64,000 nucleotides of DNA from Murimonas intestini. GTDB taxonomy: Bacteria; Bacillota; Clostridia; Lachnospirales; Lachnospiraceae. The stretch is taken from positions 248,001-312,000 of the forward strand of contig QGGY01000003.1 of assembly GCA_003148945.1 (NCBI GenBank), given 5' to 3'. Both the position numbers and the translations under genes were made by a program. Positions within the stretch are counted from its first letter, which is position 1. Each line of letters starts with the position of its first letter. Positions 43,763 through 53,116 of the stretch are shown one piece after another. A model generated the notes under the pieces. It did not search any database and was not told where the DNA came from. It saw only the letters and a list, made by a program, of their open reading frames with translations.

Positions 43763-46432
43763 ATGGAAGCTCTGAAAAGGATAATAGATGGGAACGGCGG
43801 CAGCCATATCCTGCCCTTTTTCTGGATGAAGGGTGAGGATAATCAGACTATAAGGGAGGAACTGGATGCAGTATGTGAATGCGGCATCCGGGAAATCTGC
43901 CTGGAATCCAGGCCGCATCCTGATTTCTGCGGCCCCGGATGGTGGGAAAATCTGGATTTTATAATGAAGGAGGCCAGAGAGCGCAGGATGCGCATCTGGG
44001 TCCTGGATGATGATAAATTTCCAACTGGACACTGCAACGGAGCCATAGAGAAGAAGTATCCACATCTGGCAAAGACCTACCTGGCGGAGAGGCATATGGA
44101 TATCTGCGGGCCGTGCAGGAATAATGCAGTTCTGGTGGAAAACTTCCTGGGCAGTGACGGAAAGCTCCTGGGCATCCTGGCTGTTCCAAAGCCGGACGGG
44201 GAAAGCCTTGCCGTAAGCGGAGAAGGGATCGTTGACCTGACAGAGAAGTACTATGATGGCTTTGTCTACTTTGACCTGCCGGAGGGACGCTACAGGCTCT
44301 TTATACTGTTTACCACCCAGGCAGGGGGAGGCAGGCCCCATTATATGAACCTGATCGATTCTGCTTCAGTGAGGGTGCTCATAGACGAGGTATATGAAAA
44401 GCACTATGAGAGATATAAAGAATATTTCGGAAAAGAGTTCGCCGGATTTTTCTCCGATGAGCCGGAGCTTGGAAACGTACCGGGATATCCTTTTGACTGC
44501 GCCTTGGGACAGAAGGACACGAAACTGCCCTGGAGCGGGGAACTGGAGGATGCTTTAAGGGGAATCTGGAAAGGCAGCTTTCTGAAGAGCCTTCCCGCCC
44601 TCTGGTATGAGAGCGGGGCTAAGACAAATGCCATAAGGTTTACATATATGGATGAGATGACTAAGCTTGTATATAAGTGTTTTTCAGGGCAGCTGGGCAG
44701 CTGGTGCGAAAGCCGGGGGGCAGAGTACATCGGCCATATCCTGGAGGATGCCAACAGCCATACGAAGCTGGGCTGCGGCACAGGCCACTATTTCAGGGAG
44801 ATGAGGGGCCAGCATATGGCAGGTGTGGATGTGGTCCACCATCAGATCGTACCCGGATTCACAGAAAAAGTGCACCAGTGGATAGCCGGAGATACGGACG
44901 GGGAATTCTTTCACTTTGGCCTGGCAAAGCTGGGCAGTTCAGCGGCCCACATTGATCCATCCAAGAAGGGCAGGGCGCTGTGTGAAATTTTCGGCAATTA
45001 TGGCTGGGCAGCAGGGATGCCTCTTATGCGCTGGCTGACAGACCATATGCTGGTGAGGGGGATCAATGAGTTTACGCCCCATGCGTTTGCAATGAAGTAT
45101 CCTGACCCTGACTGTCCGCCCCACTTCTATGCCAGAGGAAATAATCCCCAGTTCGGCTGCTTTAAAGAGCTGATGAAATATATGAACAGGGCAGCTGCAT
45201 TACTGTCAAAGGGCGTGCATAAAGCACAGGCAGCCGTCCTTTATCACGGCGAGGCAGAGTGGGCTGATGAAAATGCCATGCTTTTCCAAAAGCCGGTGAG
45301 AGCGCTGATGGAGAGACAGCTGGACTGTGATGTGGTTCCCTGCGACGTACTCTGCGGGGAACAGGATCAGGGCAGGCAGTCTGCAGCTGCCGGCGGGGCG
45401 TATGTTCAGGACGGGCTGCTGCACATTAATCAGGAGTCATACGCCTGCCTTGTTATACCGGGCTGCAGGATGCTCCCCCCAGGGCTGGCGGAATTTGTCA
45501 TAAATTCAGCCAGGGCCGGATTAAAGATATATGTGGCGGGAGAGATGCCGGGCAGGCTGACAGATGGTTCAGACCTGCCGGAAGGATTTACAGCTGCCTG
45601 TGAGAATACAGAGCTTACAGCTCTGGCAGACAAGGTGGAGGCGCAAAATGCTGCGCCAGTGACTGTAACAGAACACAACAGGGGGCTGAGGCTCTATGTG
45701 ACAGAGCAGGAAGACGGCCTTGTATGTATGCTGTTTAATGAAAATGTCTCAGAAAAGATCAGTACAGCGCTCAGGTTTGCTGATGCTGAAATTGACAGGG
45801 TGACGTATTACGATGCATGGAACAACAGGAGCGAGACATATAAGCTGCCGGGGGAAGGTCTGCCTGTCTCTCTGGAGCCTGGCAGTTCCCTGCTGCTGGC
45901 AGCCGGGAAAAATAATGACGTAACTGCGGGAGAAGATACAGAAGAGATTCTTAAAGAGATTCCGGAAGAAGCAGGAAGCAGGACGCTTTCTGTTGAATGG
46001 AAGGTTTCCAGAAGAAAGGTATCAGCCCGGGGATACGAGGAATCCGGGGAGGCTTTTGAGGAATATGTGACACTGCCGCCGGCAGCTCTGCTTCCGAACC
46101 TGAACGGTCCCGGATATGATATTGGATTTACCGGGACATACAGGTATGAGGGGAGCTTTGTATTGGAAAAAGAGGAAGGCGTCAGGTATTTCCTGAAATT
46201 CCCTGAAGCTTCAGATGCCCTTTGTCTTTATATAAATGACAGGGAGGCCGGATGGCTGGGAAATTTCCCGGGAAGCGTGGAAGTGACAGAGCTGGTCCTA
46301 GACGGCGAAAACAGGATCAGGGCGGACGTTACAACTACTCTTGTGTGGGAGCGCAGGGACGGCGCGTCCACTCATCTGCAGATACCCGCATCAGGGATCA
46401 CAATGCAGCCGGTATTAGAAATGTACAGATAA
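43763..46432 (+). CDS. GH106-like glycosyl hydrolase, probable alpha-L-rhamnosidase relative
   Basis: Large 889-aa cytosolic protein. The N-terminal part begins with the GNGGSHILPFFWMKGED and RPHPDFCGPGWW motifs and the signature WVLDDDKFPTGHCNG (about 80-94), and FSDEPELGN lies near 235. These features place it in a Clostridia/Bacteroidetes glycosidase group distantly related to GH106 rhamnosidases. The C-terminal ~130 residues form a galactose-binding-like beta-sandwich. A GAGGAGGG site precedes the ATG at 43763. The position after GH78 supports a role on rhamnosides, but the activity is not established. Confidence 0.72.
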   Translation: MEALKRIIDGNGGSHILPFFWMKGEDNQTIREELDAVCECGIREICLESRPHPDFCGPGWWENLDFIMKEARERRMRIWVLDDDKFPTGHCNGAIEKKYPHLAKTYLAERHMDICGPCRNNAVLVENFLGSDGKLLGILAVPKPDGESLAVSGEGIVDLTEKYYDGFVYFDLPEGRYRLFILFTTQAGGGRPHYMNLIDSASVRVLIDEVYEKHYERYKEYFGKEFAGFFSDEPELGNVPGYPFDCALGQKDTKLPWSGELEDALRGIWKGSFLKSLPALWYESGAKTNAIRFTYMDEMTKLVYKCFSGQLGSWCESRGAEYIGHILEDANSHTKLGCGTGHYFREMRGQHMAGVDVVHHQIVPGFTEKVHQWIAGDTDGEFFHFGLAKLGSSAAHIDPSKKGRALCEIFGNYGWAAGMPLMRWLTDHMLVRGINEFTPHAFAMKYPDPDCPPHFYARGNNPQFGCFKELMKYMNRAAALLSKGVHKAQAAVLYHGEAEWADENAMLFQKPVRALMERQLDCDVVPCDVLCGEQDQGRQSAAAGGAYVQDGLLHINQESYACLVIPGCRMLPPGLAEFVINSARAGLKIYVAGEMPGRLTDGSDLPEGFTAACENTELTALADKVEAQNAAPVTVTEHNRGLRLYVTEQEDGLVCMLFNENVSEKISTALRFADAEIDRVTYYDAWNNRSETYKLPGEGLPVSLEPGSSLLLAAGKNNDVTAGEDTEEILKEIPEEAGSRTLSVEWKVSRRKVSARGYEESGEAFEEYVTLPPAALLPNLNGPGYDIGFTGTYRYEGSFVLEKEEGVRYFLKFPEASDALCLYINDREAGWLGNFPGSVEVTELVLDGENRIRADVTTTLVWERRDGASTHLQIPASGITMQPVLEMYR

Positions 46433-46442
46433 TGTACAGATA

Positions 46443-46495
46443 GGTAACTATTCAGCAGGTCTGTGCATGTAACTGTGAAGGTACTGAACAGTTAC
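46443..46495 (-). repeat. Internally deleted short-form repeat inside the glycosidase run
   Basis: A 53-bp inverted copy of the ends of the 8645-8776 element: GGTAACTATTCAGCAG at one end, GTGAAGGTACTGAACAGTTAC (read in parts) at the other, with the middle deleted. It lies in the 98-bp gap between the GH106-like and GH42 genes, inside an otherwise compact operon. Confidence 0.7.
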
Positions 46496-46530
46496 ACAGA
46501 TAGGTATAAATAATTGGAGGAATTATATAG

Positions 46531-48561
46531 ATGAAGAAAGCTGACAGGATTTATTACGGAGGGGATTACAACCCGGATCAGTGGGATGATGCCACGATCG
46601 ATGAAGATATGAGATATTTTAAGGAAGCGGGGATCAACCTGCTGACTCTGCCCGTGTTCTCATGGGCAAAGCTGGAGCCTGATGAGGGTGTGTATGATTT
46701 TGGCTGGCTGGACAGGATCATTGACAAGATATGGGAGAACGGCATCTATGTCTGCCTGGCCACACCGACTACGGCCCAGCCAGCCTGGCTCTCCACAAGA
46801 TATCCCGAGGTGCTTCCTGTAGATATACAGGGGAGGAAGAGGACGCACGGGATGAGAGTCTTCTTCTGTGTAAACAGCCTGAAGTACAGGGAGAGGGCTG
46901 CGGCTGTGGCAGAGGAGATGGCTAAGCGCTATGCACATCATCCGGCCCTCGCCATGTGGCATGTGTCAAATGAATATGGCACCTACTGTTACTGCCCCAC
47001 ATGCCAGGCCAAATTCCGCCTGTGGCTGCGCAGAAGATACGGAACCATAGAAGAATTAAACAAGAGGTGGCATACTTCATTCTGGGGAAGGATTCTCACC
47101 AGCTTTGAAGAAGTGACGCTTCCCACAGAGCTGAACGATGACTACAGGTTCAACCCTGCCATCCAGCTGGACTATATGCGCTTTGTGACAGATTCCACGA
47201 TTGAATGCTTCCAGAATGAGTATGATGTACTGAAAAAATATAATCCAGAGATTCCCATCCAGACAAATATGTCAGGATTTATTAAAAAGCTGGACCAGTT
47301 TGCCATGACAAAGCATCTGGATATAGTCGGCTGGGACAATTACCCCTGGCCCACGGACCCGGCATATTTTATAGCTATGAAGCATGATATCATGAGGGGG
47401 CTCAAAGGAGGCCAGTCATACGTGCTGACAGAACAGTCACCCAACCAGCAGAACTGGCAGCCCTACAACAAACTGAAAAGGCCCGGGGAGGTCAGGCTGC
47501 TGAGCTACCAGGCAATGGCACATGGAGCTGATACATGTCTGTTCTTCCAGATGAGGCAGTCAATAGCAGGCCAGGAAAAATTCCACGGCGCTGTGATCAC
47601 ACATGCAGGCCACAATAATACACGTGTGTTCCGTGAGACGGCCGCCCTGGGTGCGGAGCTGGAAAAGATAGGACAGGCATTCCTGGAAGGCAGGGTAAAA
47701 GCCAGGGTGGGAATGATCCTGGACTGGAATAACTGGTGGGCTCTGGAGCTGTCCAGCGGCCCGAGCCAGGATATGGATTATCTGAAGACATTTTCTAAAT
47801 ATTATAAGCCCTTCTATGAGAAAAATATCCCTGTGGATGTGCTCAGCACGGAAAGCAGCCTGGAAGGCTACAGCGTGATCGTGGCGCCTATGCTTTATAT
47901 GATGAAAGACGGCATAGCAGAAAAGCTTCAGAAGTTTGTTGAGCAGGGAGGGACATTGCTCACAACAGTGATGTCAGGCCTGGCTGATGAAAACGACAGG
48001 TGCATATTTGGGGAATATCCAGGTCCGCTTAAAGATATACTGGGAATCTGGGTGGAGGAGACAGACGCCCTGCGCCCTGAAGAGCAGAACATTATAAAGA
48101 TTAAGGATGGCGGGGAGAGCGGCATGACATTTGGCAGAGAGTCTTATTCCTGCGGATTTCTGTGTGATATTATCCACCTGAGGGGTGCCAGAGGGCTGGC
48201 TTCCTACGGAGAGGACTTCTATGCAGGCAGCCCGTGTGTGACAAGAAATGAATACGGGAAGGGCAGGGCTTATTATGTGGGGACACAGCCGGAGGATGAT
48301 TTTCTGCTGGAGCTCACAGGCCTGATCGCGGAGGAAGCGGGAATAGAGCCTCTATATCCTGCCGCAGCAGGTGTGGAGCTGACCGCACGTGAAAATGAAA
48401 GAGGCTGTGTGGTATTTGCCATTAATAATAATGAAGAGAGCGCCTGGGTTGATTTCGGTGATGAAAGACTTGAAAACCTCATGACAGGAGAAGCAGTCAC
48501 AGGAAGGACCATGCTGGCGCCGCGGGATGTGATCGTGGCAAAGATAAACAAGGACAATTAA
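46531..48561 (+). CDS. GH42 family beta-galactosidase (first of tandem pair)
   Basis: Predicted intracellular retaining beta-galactosidase, 676 aa. It has the GH42 barrel with acid/base E148 (HVSNEYG) and nucleophile E301 (LTEQSPNQQNW). The four zinc-site cysteines are visible as C113, C153, C155 and C158. A trimerisation domain and a C-terminal beta domain follow. AATTGGAGGAATT precedes the ATG. It is 21 bp upstream of a second GH42 gene. GH42 enzymes prefer short plant- or host-derived galacto-oligosaccharides over lactose, consistent with this locus. Confidence 0.93.
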   Translation: MKKADRIYYGGDYNPDQWDDATIDEDMRYFKEAGINLLTLPVFSWAKLEPDEGVYDFGWLDRIIDKIWENGIYVCLATPTTAQPAWLSTRYPEVLPVDIQGRKRTHGMRVFFCVNSLKYRERAAAVAEEMAKRYAHHPALAMWHVSNEYGTYCYCPTCQAKFRLWLRRRYGTIEELNKRWHTSFWGRILTSFEEVTLPTELNDDYRFNPAIQLDYMRFVTDSTIECFQNEYDVLKKYNPEIPIQTNMSGFIKKLDQFAMTKHLDIVGWDNYPWPTDPAYFIAMKHDIMRGLKGGQSYVLTEQSPNQQNWQPYNKLKRPGEVRLLSYQAMAHGADTCLFFQMRQSIAGQEKFHGAVITHAGHNNTRVFRETAALGAELEKIGQAFLEGRVKARVGMILDWNNWWALELSSGPSQDMDYLKTFSKYYKPFYEKNIPVDVLSTESSLEGYSVIVAPMLYMMKDGIAEKLQKFVEQGGTLLTTVMSGLADENDRCIFGEYPGPLKDILGIWVEETDALRPEEQNIIKIKDGGESGMTFGRESYSCGFLCDIIHLRGARGLASYGEDFYAGSPCVTRNEYGKGRAYYVGTQPEDDFLLELTGLIAEEAGIEPLYPAAAGVELTARENERGCVVFAINNNEESAWVDFGDERLENLMTGEAVTGRTMLAPRDVIVAKINKDN

Positions 48562-48582
48562 GGAACAGGAGGATGTTATAGT

Positions 48583-50610
48583 ATGAGTATTTTATTTCCA
48601 AAGGTGGACGGCCTGCTGCACGGGGGAGACTATAATCCTGAACAGTGGCTGGATCGGGAGGATATTCTTAAAGAGGATATCAGAATGATGAAAAAGGCCC
48701 ATATCAATACAGTTACCCTGGGAGTGTTCTCCTGGTCAGTGTATGAGCCTGCGGAGGGTGAGTTTCATTTTGAATGGCTTGAGAAAATCATGGACAGCCT
48801 GTATGAAAACGGCATCTACACAGTGCTTGCCACTCCCACAGGGGCAAGGCCTGCCTGGCTGGATGCCAGATACCCTGAGGCTATGCGTGTGACCAGGGAC
48901 GGGGTGAGGAACCGCCATGGTCTACGGCACAATCACTGCATGAGTTCGGAAAAATTCAGGGAAAAGGCTGAGATCATAATCAGGGAGCTGGCAGGACGTC
49001 TCGGGGGACATCCGGGACTGATCCTCTGGCATATCTCAAATGAGCTGGGAGGGGAGTGCTGCTGTCCCTCCTGCCAGGAACGTTTCCGGGAATATCTTAG
49101 AAAGAAATTTGACGGTGATATTGAAAAACTGAACCATGCCTGGTGGACTACATTCTGGAGCCACAGGTTTTCGGACTTTGATGAGATCGAAGCGCCTATG
49201 ACGAACGGTGAGGGAAGCATCGGGGGGCTGAACCTGGAGTGGAAGCGTTTTAATACATGGAACATGACAGATTACATGAAATTTGAGATAGGGCTGTTAA
49301 AGGAGATCACACCTGATATCCCGGTGACAACGAATTTCATGAAAACTTATCCTTATCTGGATTACAGGGTGATGGCAAAAGAACTGGATATAATTTCCTG
49401 GGACAGCTATCCCAGATTTCACAATGATTATGAAGAGCTTAGTGATACATTTGCAGAGAATGCATTTGACCATGCCCTGATGCGCTCCATGAGCGGGGAT
49501 AAGCCTTTCATGCTGATGGAGAGCGCCCCGGGCCTGGTGAACTGGCATCCTTTTAATAAACTGAAGAGGCCGGGAATCCACAGCCTTGCAGGAATCCAGG
49601 CTGTGTCCTGCGGAAGCGACACTGTCCAGTATTTCCAGTGGAGAAAGGGCAGAGGGTCATATGAGCAGTACCACGGGGCCGTGGTAGACCACCTGGGCAG
49701 GGATGACACCAGGATATTCAGAGAGGTGGAAAAGATGGGGGAAGAGCTCCTGGCCATGAAAGCGGCCGCGGGCAGCAGGGTAAAGGCGGAAGCCGCACTG
49801 CTTTTTGACTGGGAGAACCGCTGGGCCCTTGATGATATGGCCGGCGCCAGCCAGGAGAAAAAGCAGTATGAGAAAACCTGTCTTCTGCAGTATAAGAGCT
49901 TTCTGAGAATGGGAGTGGAGATGGATATCGTGTCCATGAATGATGATCTGAGCTCCTATAAAGTAGTGGCAGCCCCTATGCTTTATCTTCTTAAAAACGG
50001 TGCGGCAGAAAATCTGCGCTCCTATGTGGAAAATGGCGGTAGGCTGATAGCCACATATCTGACGGGATATGTGGATGAAAATACACTCTGCTATCTGGGA
50101 GGATTTCCGGGAGACGGACTGACAGAGCTTTTCGGGCTTTACAGTGAAGAGCTGGATACACTGTATCCGTCTGATAAGAACGAGGCTGTGTTTACAGACG
50201 GGACCATCTGCAGCATCAGGGATTTTGCAGAGATACTGAAGGTGAAGGATGCAGACATTGTGGCCTCCTACGGGATGGATTTCTATGCCGGGACTCCGGC
50301 CGTCACCCGGAAAAGGTCAGGCATGGGAGAAGCCTGGTATATAGGCGCCCGGCTTGATCAGGCGGGTATGGAGAAGATATACCGGACCTGCTTAACAGAA
50401 GCGGGCGCTGCAGTTATGGAGCTGCCTGAGGGTGTTGAATACAGGGTCAGAAGCGATGGGGAGCATGATTATGCTTTTTATCTGAATGAGACAGATCATG
50501 AGGCAGCGCTGCCGGATGCATCCGGGGTTGATCTGCTGACAGGGAAAAGAGCAGAGGGACTAACTCTAAGGGCTTACGAGGCAGCAGTATTAGAGTCGGA
50601 TGCGCTCTGA
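48583..50610 (+). CDS. GH42 family beta-galactosidase (second of tandem pair)
   Basis: A 675-aa paralogue of the preceding gene with the same domain order. Acid/base E154 (HISNELG) and nucleophile E313 (LMESAPGLVNW) are intact, and a zinc-site cysteine cluster (C119, and GECCCPSC at 157-164) is present. Differences in the loops after both catalytic residues (NELGGEC versus NEYGTYC; MESAPG versus TEQSPN) suggest a different preferred galactoside. AGGAGGATGTTATAG precedes the ATG. Confidence 0.93.
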   Translation: MSILFPKVDGLLHGGDYNPEQWLDREDILKEDIRMMKKAHINTVTLGVFSWSVYEPAEGEFHFEWLEKIMDSLYENGIYTVLATPTGARPAWLDARYPEAMRVTRDGVRNRHGLRHNHCMSSEKFREKAEIIIRELAGRLGGHPGLILWHISNELGGECCCPSCQERFREYLRKKFDGDIEKLNHAWWTTFWSHRFSDFDEIEAPMTNGEGSIGGLNLEWKRFNTWNMTDYMKFEIGLLKEITPDIPVTTNFMKTYPYLDYRVMAKELDIISWDSYPRFHNDYEELSDTFAENAFDHALMRSMSGDKPFMLMESAPGLVNWHPFNKLKRPGIHSLAGIQAVSCGSDTVQYFQWRKGRGSYEQYHGAVVDHLGRDDTRIFREVEKMGEELLAMKAAAGSRVKAEAALLFDWENRWALDDMAGASQEKKQYEKTCLLQYKSFLRMGVEMDIVSMNDDLSSYKVVAAPMLYLLKNGAAENLRSYVENGGRLIATYLTGYVDENTLCYLGGFPGDGLTELFGLYSEELDTLYPSDKNEAVFTDGTICSIRDFAEILKVKDADIVASYGMDFYAGTPAVTRKRSGMGEAWYIGARLDQAGMEKIYRTCLTEAGAAVMELPEGVEYRVRSDGEHDYAFYLNETDHEAALPDASGVDLLTGKRAEGLTLRAYEAAVLESDAL

Positions 50611-50629
50611 TCAGGACGGAGGAAGAGGC

Positions 50630-53116
50630 TTGAAGATATTTATAAATACAGCTGCCGGGAACGGCCATGATACGTGGCAGCTTGCAGTGCGCTGGATGAT
50701 GACAGAAGAAGATACCGGAGGGTCAGACAGAGCTGCCCAAAATGCAGACTTCATACGGATCAGGATCGAAGATGCAGCGGACAGTGCAGATGAGACTGCC
50801 CCGGAGGTGATCTCACAGACTGAATATCTGCTTTGCGGCAGCGGGGGAACATTCAGGGTACAGATAAAAGGTGTCAGGCCATGGAGTCCGGCAGACCCTG
50901 TATTGTACACAGCAGATATACTCTTAAGCTTCCGGGGGAGAGAGATAAAAGTCCGGGAGAGAGTGGGCTTTCGAAGTATAGAAAAGAGAGGGAATAAAGT
51001 ATTCTGGAATGGGGAGCAGATGAAGCTGAAGGGGATCTGTTTCAGGGAAAAGCCGGGAATGACAGAGGATGAGCTGTACCGGGTTCTTATGATGTTCAAG
51101 GAAGCGGATATCAATTATCTGAGAAGTATTTACGGGCCTTTTGGCCGGACAATGCTCTGCTTATGTGATGAACTGGGATTCTGGGTGGAAGACACAGCGC
51201 CCCTTTACGGCGTGGGGGATTCCCGCCCCGCCACACAGAACAGCCCCGCCCATCTGGAGTCTGATTATATGGGGCCATTTCGCAGAATGACAGAGGAGTC
51301 TTTCTCCCATGTGAGCATCCTTTTGTGGTCACTTGGGCATGACTGTATCTGGGGCAGGAATTTCAGAAAAATGTACGAGTACATAAAAGGACTGGATGAT
51401 ACAAGGCTCATAAATTTCCATCTCCCTATGACAATACCTGCTGAGGAACCGCAGATGGATGTGTGGTCAGTAAATTATATTGACTGGAGACAGCCTGCGG
51501 ATGAACACTATGACCAGATGGTGATCTTCCATACCCAGGGAGCACACAATGAGATCGGGTATGCCACAGGCCGGGCAGAAGATTATACTATGCCGGCACT
51601 GCATGATATCTATGCGCCGGCGCCCTGCCGCAGCCTGGACGAGATAGAGCGCGACCCCGGGATCAGAGAGTTCTGGGGGGAGAGCCTGAAACGCCACTGG
51701 GAAAAAATGGAGAGCATGCCGGGATGTCTGGGCGGCGCCATACTTGCGGCAATTGATGAGGAGGGCGTTGTCCTGGACGGTAAGGGGGCTGAGATACCTG
51801 AGATCAGAGACATCAAGTGGGGTATTCTGGATGCGGGACATAACCCTAAGCCGGAATACTTCCATGTAAAGATGGTATACAGAGAGCATCCCGCCTTTGT
51901 GAAAAAGGAGCTGCCCGGGGAAGCTGTAGTGACTAACGGTATATACGAGTATTATTTTTCCAGGGAGAGCTGTCTGATGACAGGAGCATATGTGAAGAAA
52001 GCAAAGATCCTGGATGGAGGGCCGTATCTGCAGGCCACAAGGCTGAAGCTGGAAAAATGGCAGGGGATGGGACTGGAAATACTGACAGCCGGGCCTGGCA
52101 TCAATAAGGGAGCAGCTTTAGTGAAGATGAGAGGCAGCTACGGAAATGTGTGTGATATAGAATTCACCATGACGCTGTCTCCTGACGGGAAGATCAGGAC
52201 AGAGTATGAAGTACTTAAATTATCAGCCTTCATGCCCCATACAGTGAAGGCAGGCATCGGCCTGGATCCCGGAGGTCTGGATGAGAGAGGGCTCGCTTTT
52301 CGCACTGCCGGAAAAATGGAGAAATTTTCCTGGGAGAGAGAAGGGCTGTGGGACTGGTATCCCCAGGGACATCCGGGCGCCGGAACAGGATCAGCCGCGG
52401 CCGCAGAGAAGGAAGCATTTCACAGCATGAAGCATCATATCCGCAGGGCTTTCATATCCAGGCAGGAGGACGGCGCAATGATCCGGGTACACTCAGATGG
52501 CAGCCACAGTGTCAGGCTGGAGGAGTGGCCTGATGACAGGATGGTGATTGATGACAGGGACAGCAGGATTGTCTATGAAGGAAACTGGCTGCAGATGGAT
52601 GACGGCTGCGGAAATTATATGGACACAGAGACCATGAGCGCCAGGGCTGGAGATAAGGCTGTCTGCAGATTTAAGGGAACCGGGATCGCCGTGTATGGCC
52701 CCACCGATATCATATGCGGTAAATGTGATGTGATCCTGGACGGCAGGACTGCAGCCGTTGAGATATCACAATATCCAAAACCTGTAGAATTCATGACTAT
52801 GAGCAGAGGGTATGAAAAGAGATACAGAGTCTGCCTCTTTCATGTATCAGGTCTGGAGTATAAAGAGCACCTTCTGGAGATCAAAGTGCGGGGAGACAAG
52901 GAGGCGGGAGCACAGGACACATATACTTCCATAGATTATTTTGTAGTGGAATCACCTGAGTATCCTGTTTCCCAGAGGCTTATCATCAACAATGATTTCA
53001 ACTATGCGCGGCTTGTCCAGGGAAACTATATGAATGATAAGGTGGCGCTGAAAGCAGGGATAAAAGAAGGATGCACTATCAGCATAGGAAGGGAGAGGCA
53101 GGAATGGAAAGTATGA
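50630..53116 (+). CDS. GH2-like protein, probable pseudoenzyme lacking both catalytic glutamates
   Basis: An 828-aa paralogue of the GH2 gene that follows. Shared blocks include the Ig-like strand EQMKLKGICFRE, FWGESL-R-WEKM, GG-I-A-IDE, and the C-terminal beta-sandwich. At the acid/base site SLGHDCIWG replaces SLANEAFGG (D238 for E), and at the nucleophile site LHDIYAPAPC replaces LNDEYVHIPC (I327 for E). The N-terminal jelly-roll domain is also missing. Glycosidase activity is therefore unlikely; sugar binding or partnership with the active paralogue is possible. Translation probably starts at TTG 50630, with GGAGG six bases before; an ATG at 50600 overlapping GH42 is the alternative. Confidence 0.8.
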   Translation: MKIFINTAAGNGHDTWQLAVRWMMTEEDTGGSDRAAQNADFIRIRIEDAADSADETAPEVISQTEYLLCGSGGTFRVQIKGVRPWSPADPVLYTADILLSFRGREIKVRERVGFRSIEKRGNKVFWNGEQMKLKGICFREKPGMTEDELYRVLMMFKEADINYLRSIYGPFGRTMLCLCDELGFWVEDTAPLYGVGDSRPATQNSPAHLESDYMGPFRRMTEESFSHVSILLWSLGHDCIWGRNFRKMYEYIKGLDDTRLINFHLPMTIPAEEPQMDVWSVNYIDWRQPADEHYDQMVIFHTQGAHNEIGYATGRAEDYTMPALHDIYAPAPCRSLDEIERDPGIREFWGESLKRHWEKMESMPGCLGGAILAAIDEEGVVLDGKGAEIPEIRDIKWGILDAGHNPKPEYFHVKMVYREHPAFVKKELPGEAVVTNGIYEYYFSRESCLMTGAYVKKAKILDGGPYLQATRLKLEKWQGMGLEILTAGPGINKGAALVKMRGSYGNVCDIEFTMTLSPDGKIRTEYEVLKLSAFMPHTVKAGIGLDPGGLDERGLAFRTAGKMEKFSWEREGLWDWYPQGHPGAGTGSAAAAEKEAFHSMKHHIRRAFISRQEDGAMIRVHSDGSHSVRLEEWPDDRMVIDDRDSRIVYEGNWLQMDDGCGNYMDTETMSARAGDKAVCRFKGTGIAVYGPTDIICGKCDVILDGRTAAVEISQYPKPVEFMTMSRGYEKRYRVCLFHVSGLEYKEHLLEIKVRGDKEAGAQDTYTSIDYFVVESPEYPVSQRLIINNDFNYARLVQGNYMNDKVALKAGIKEGCTISIGRERQEWKV

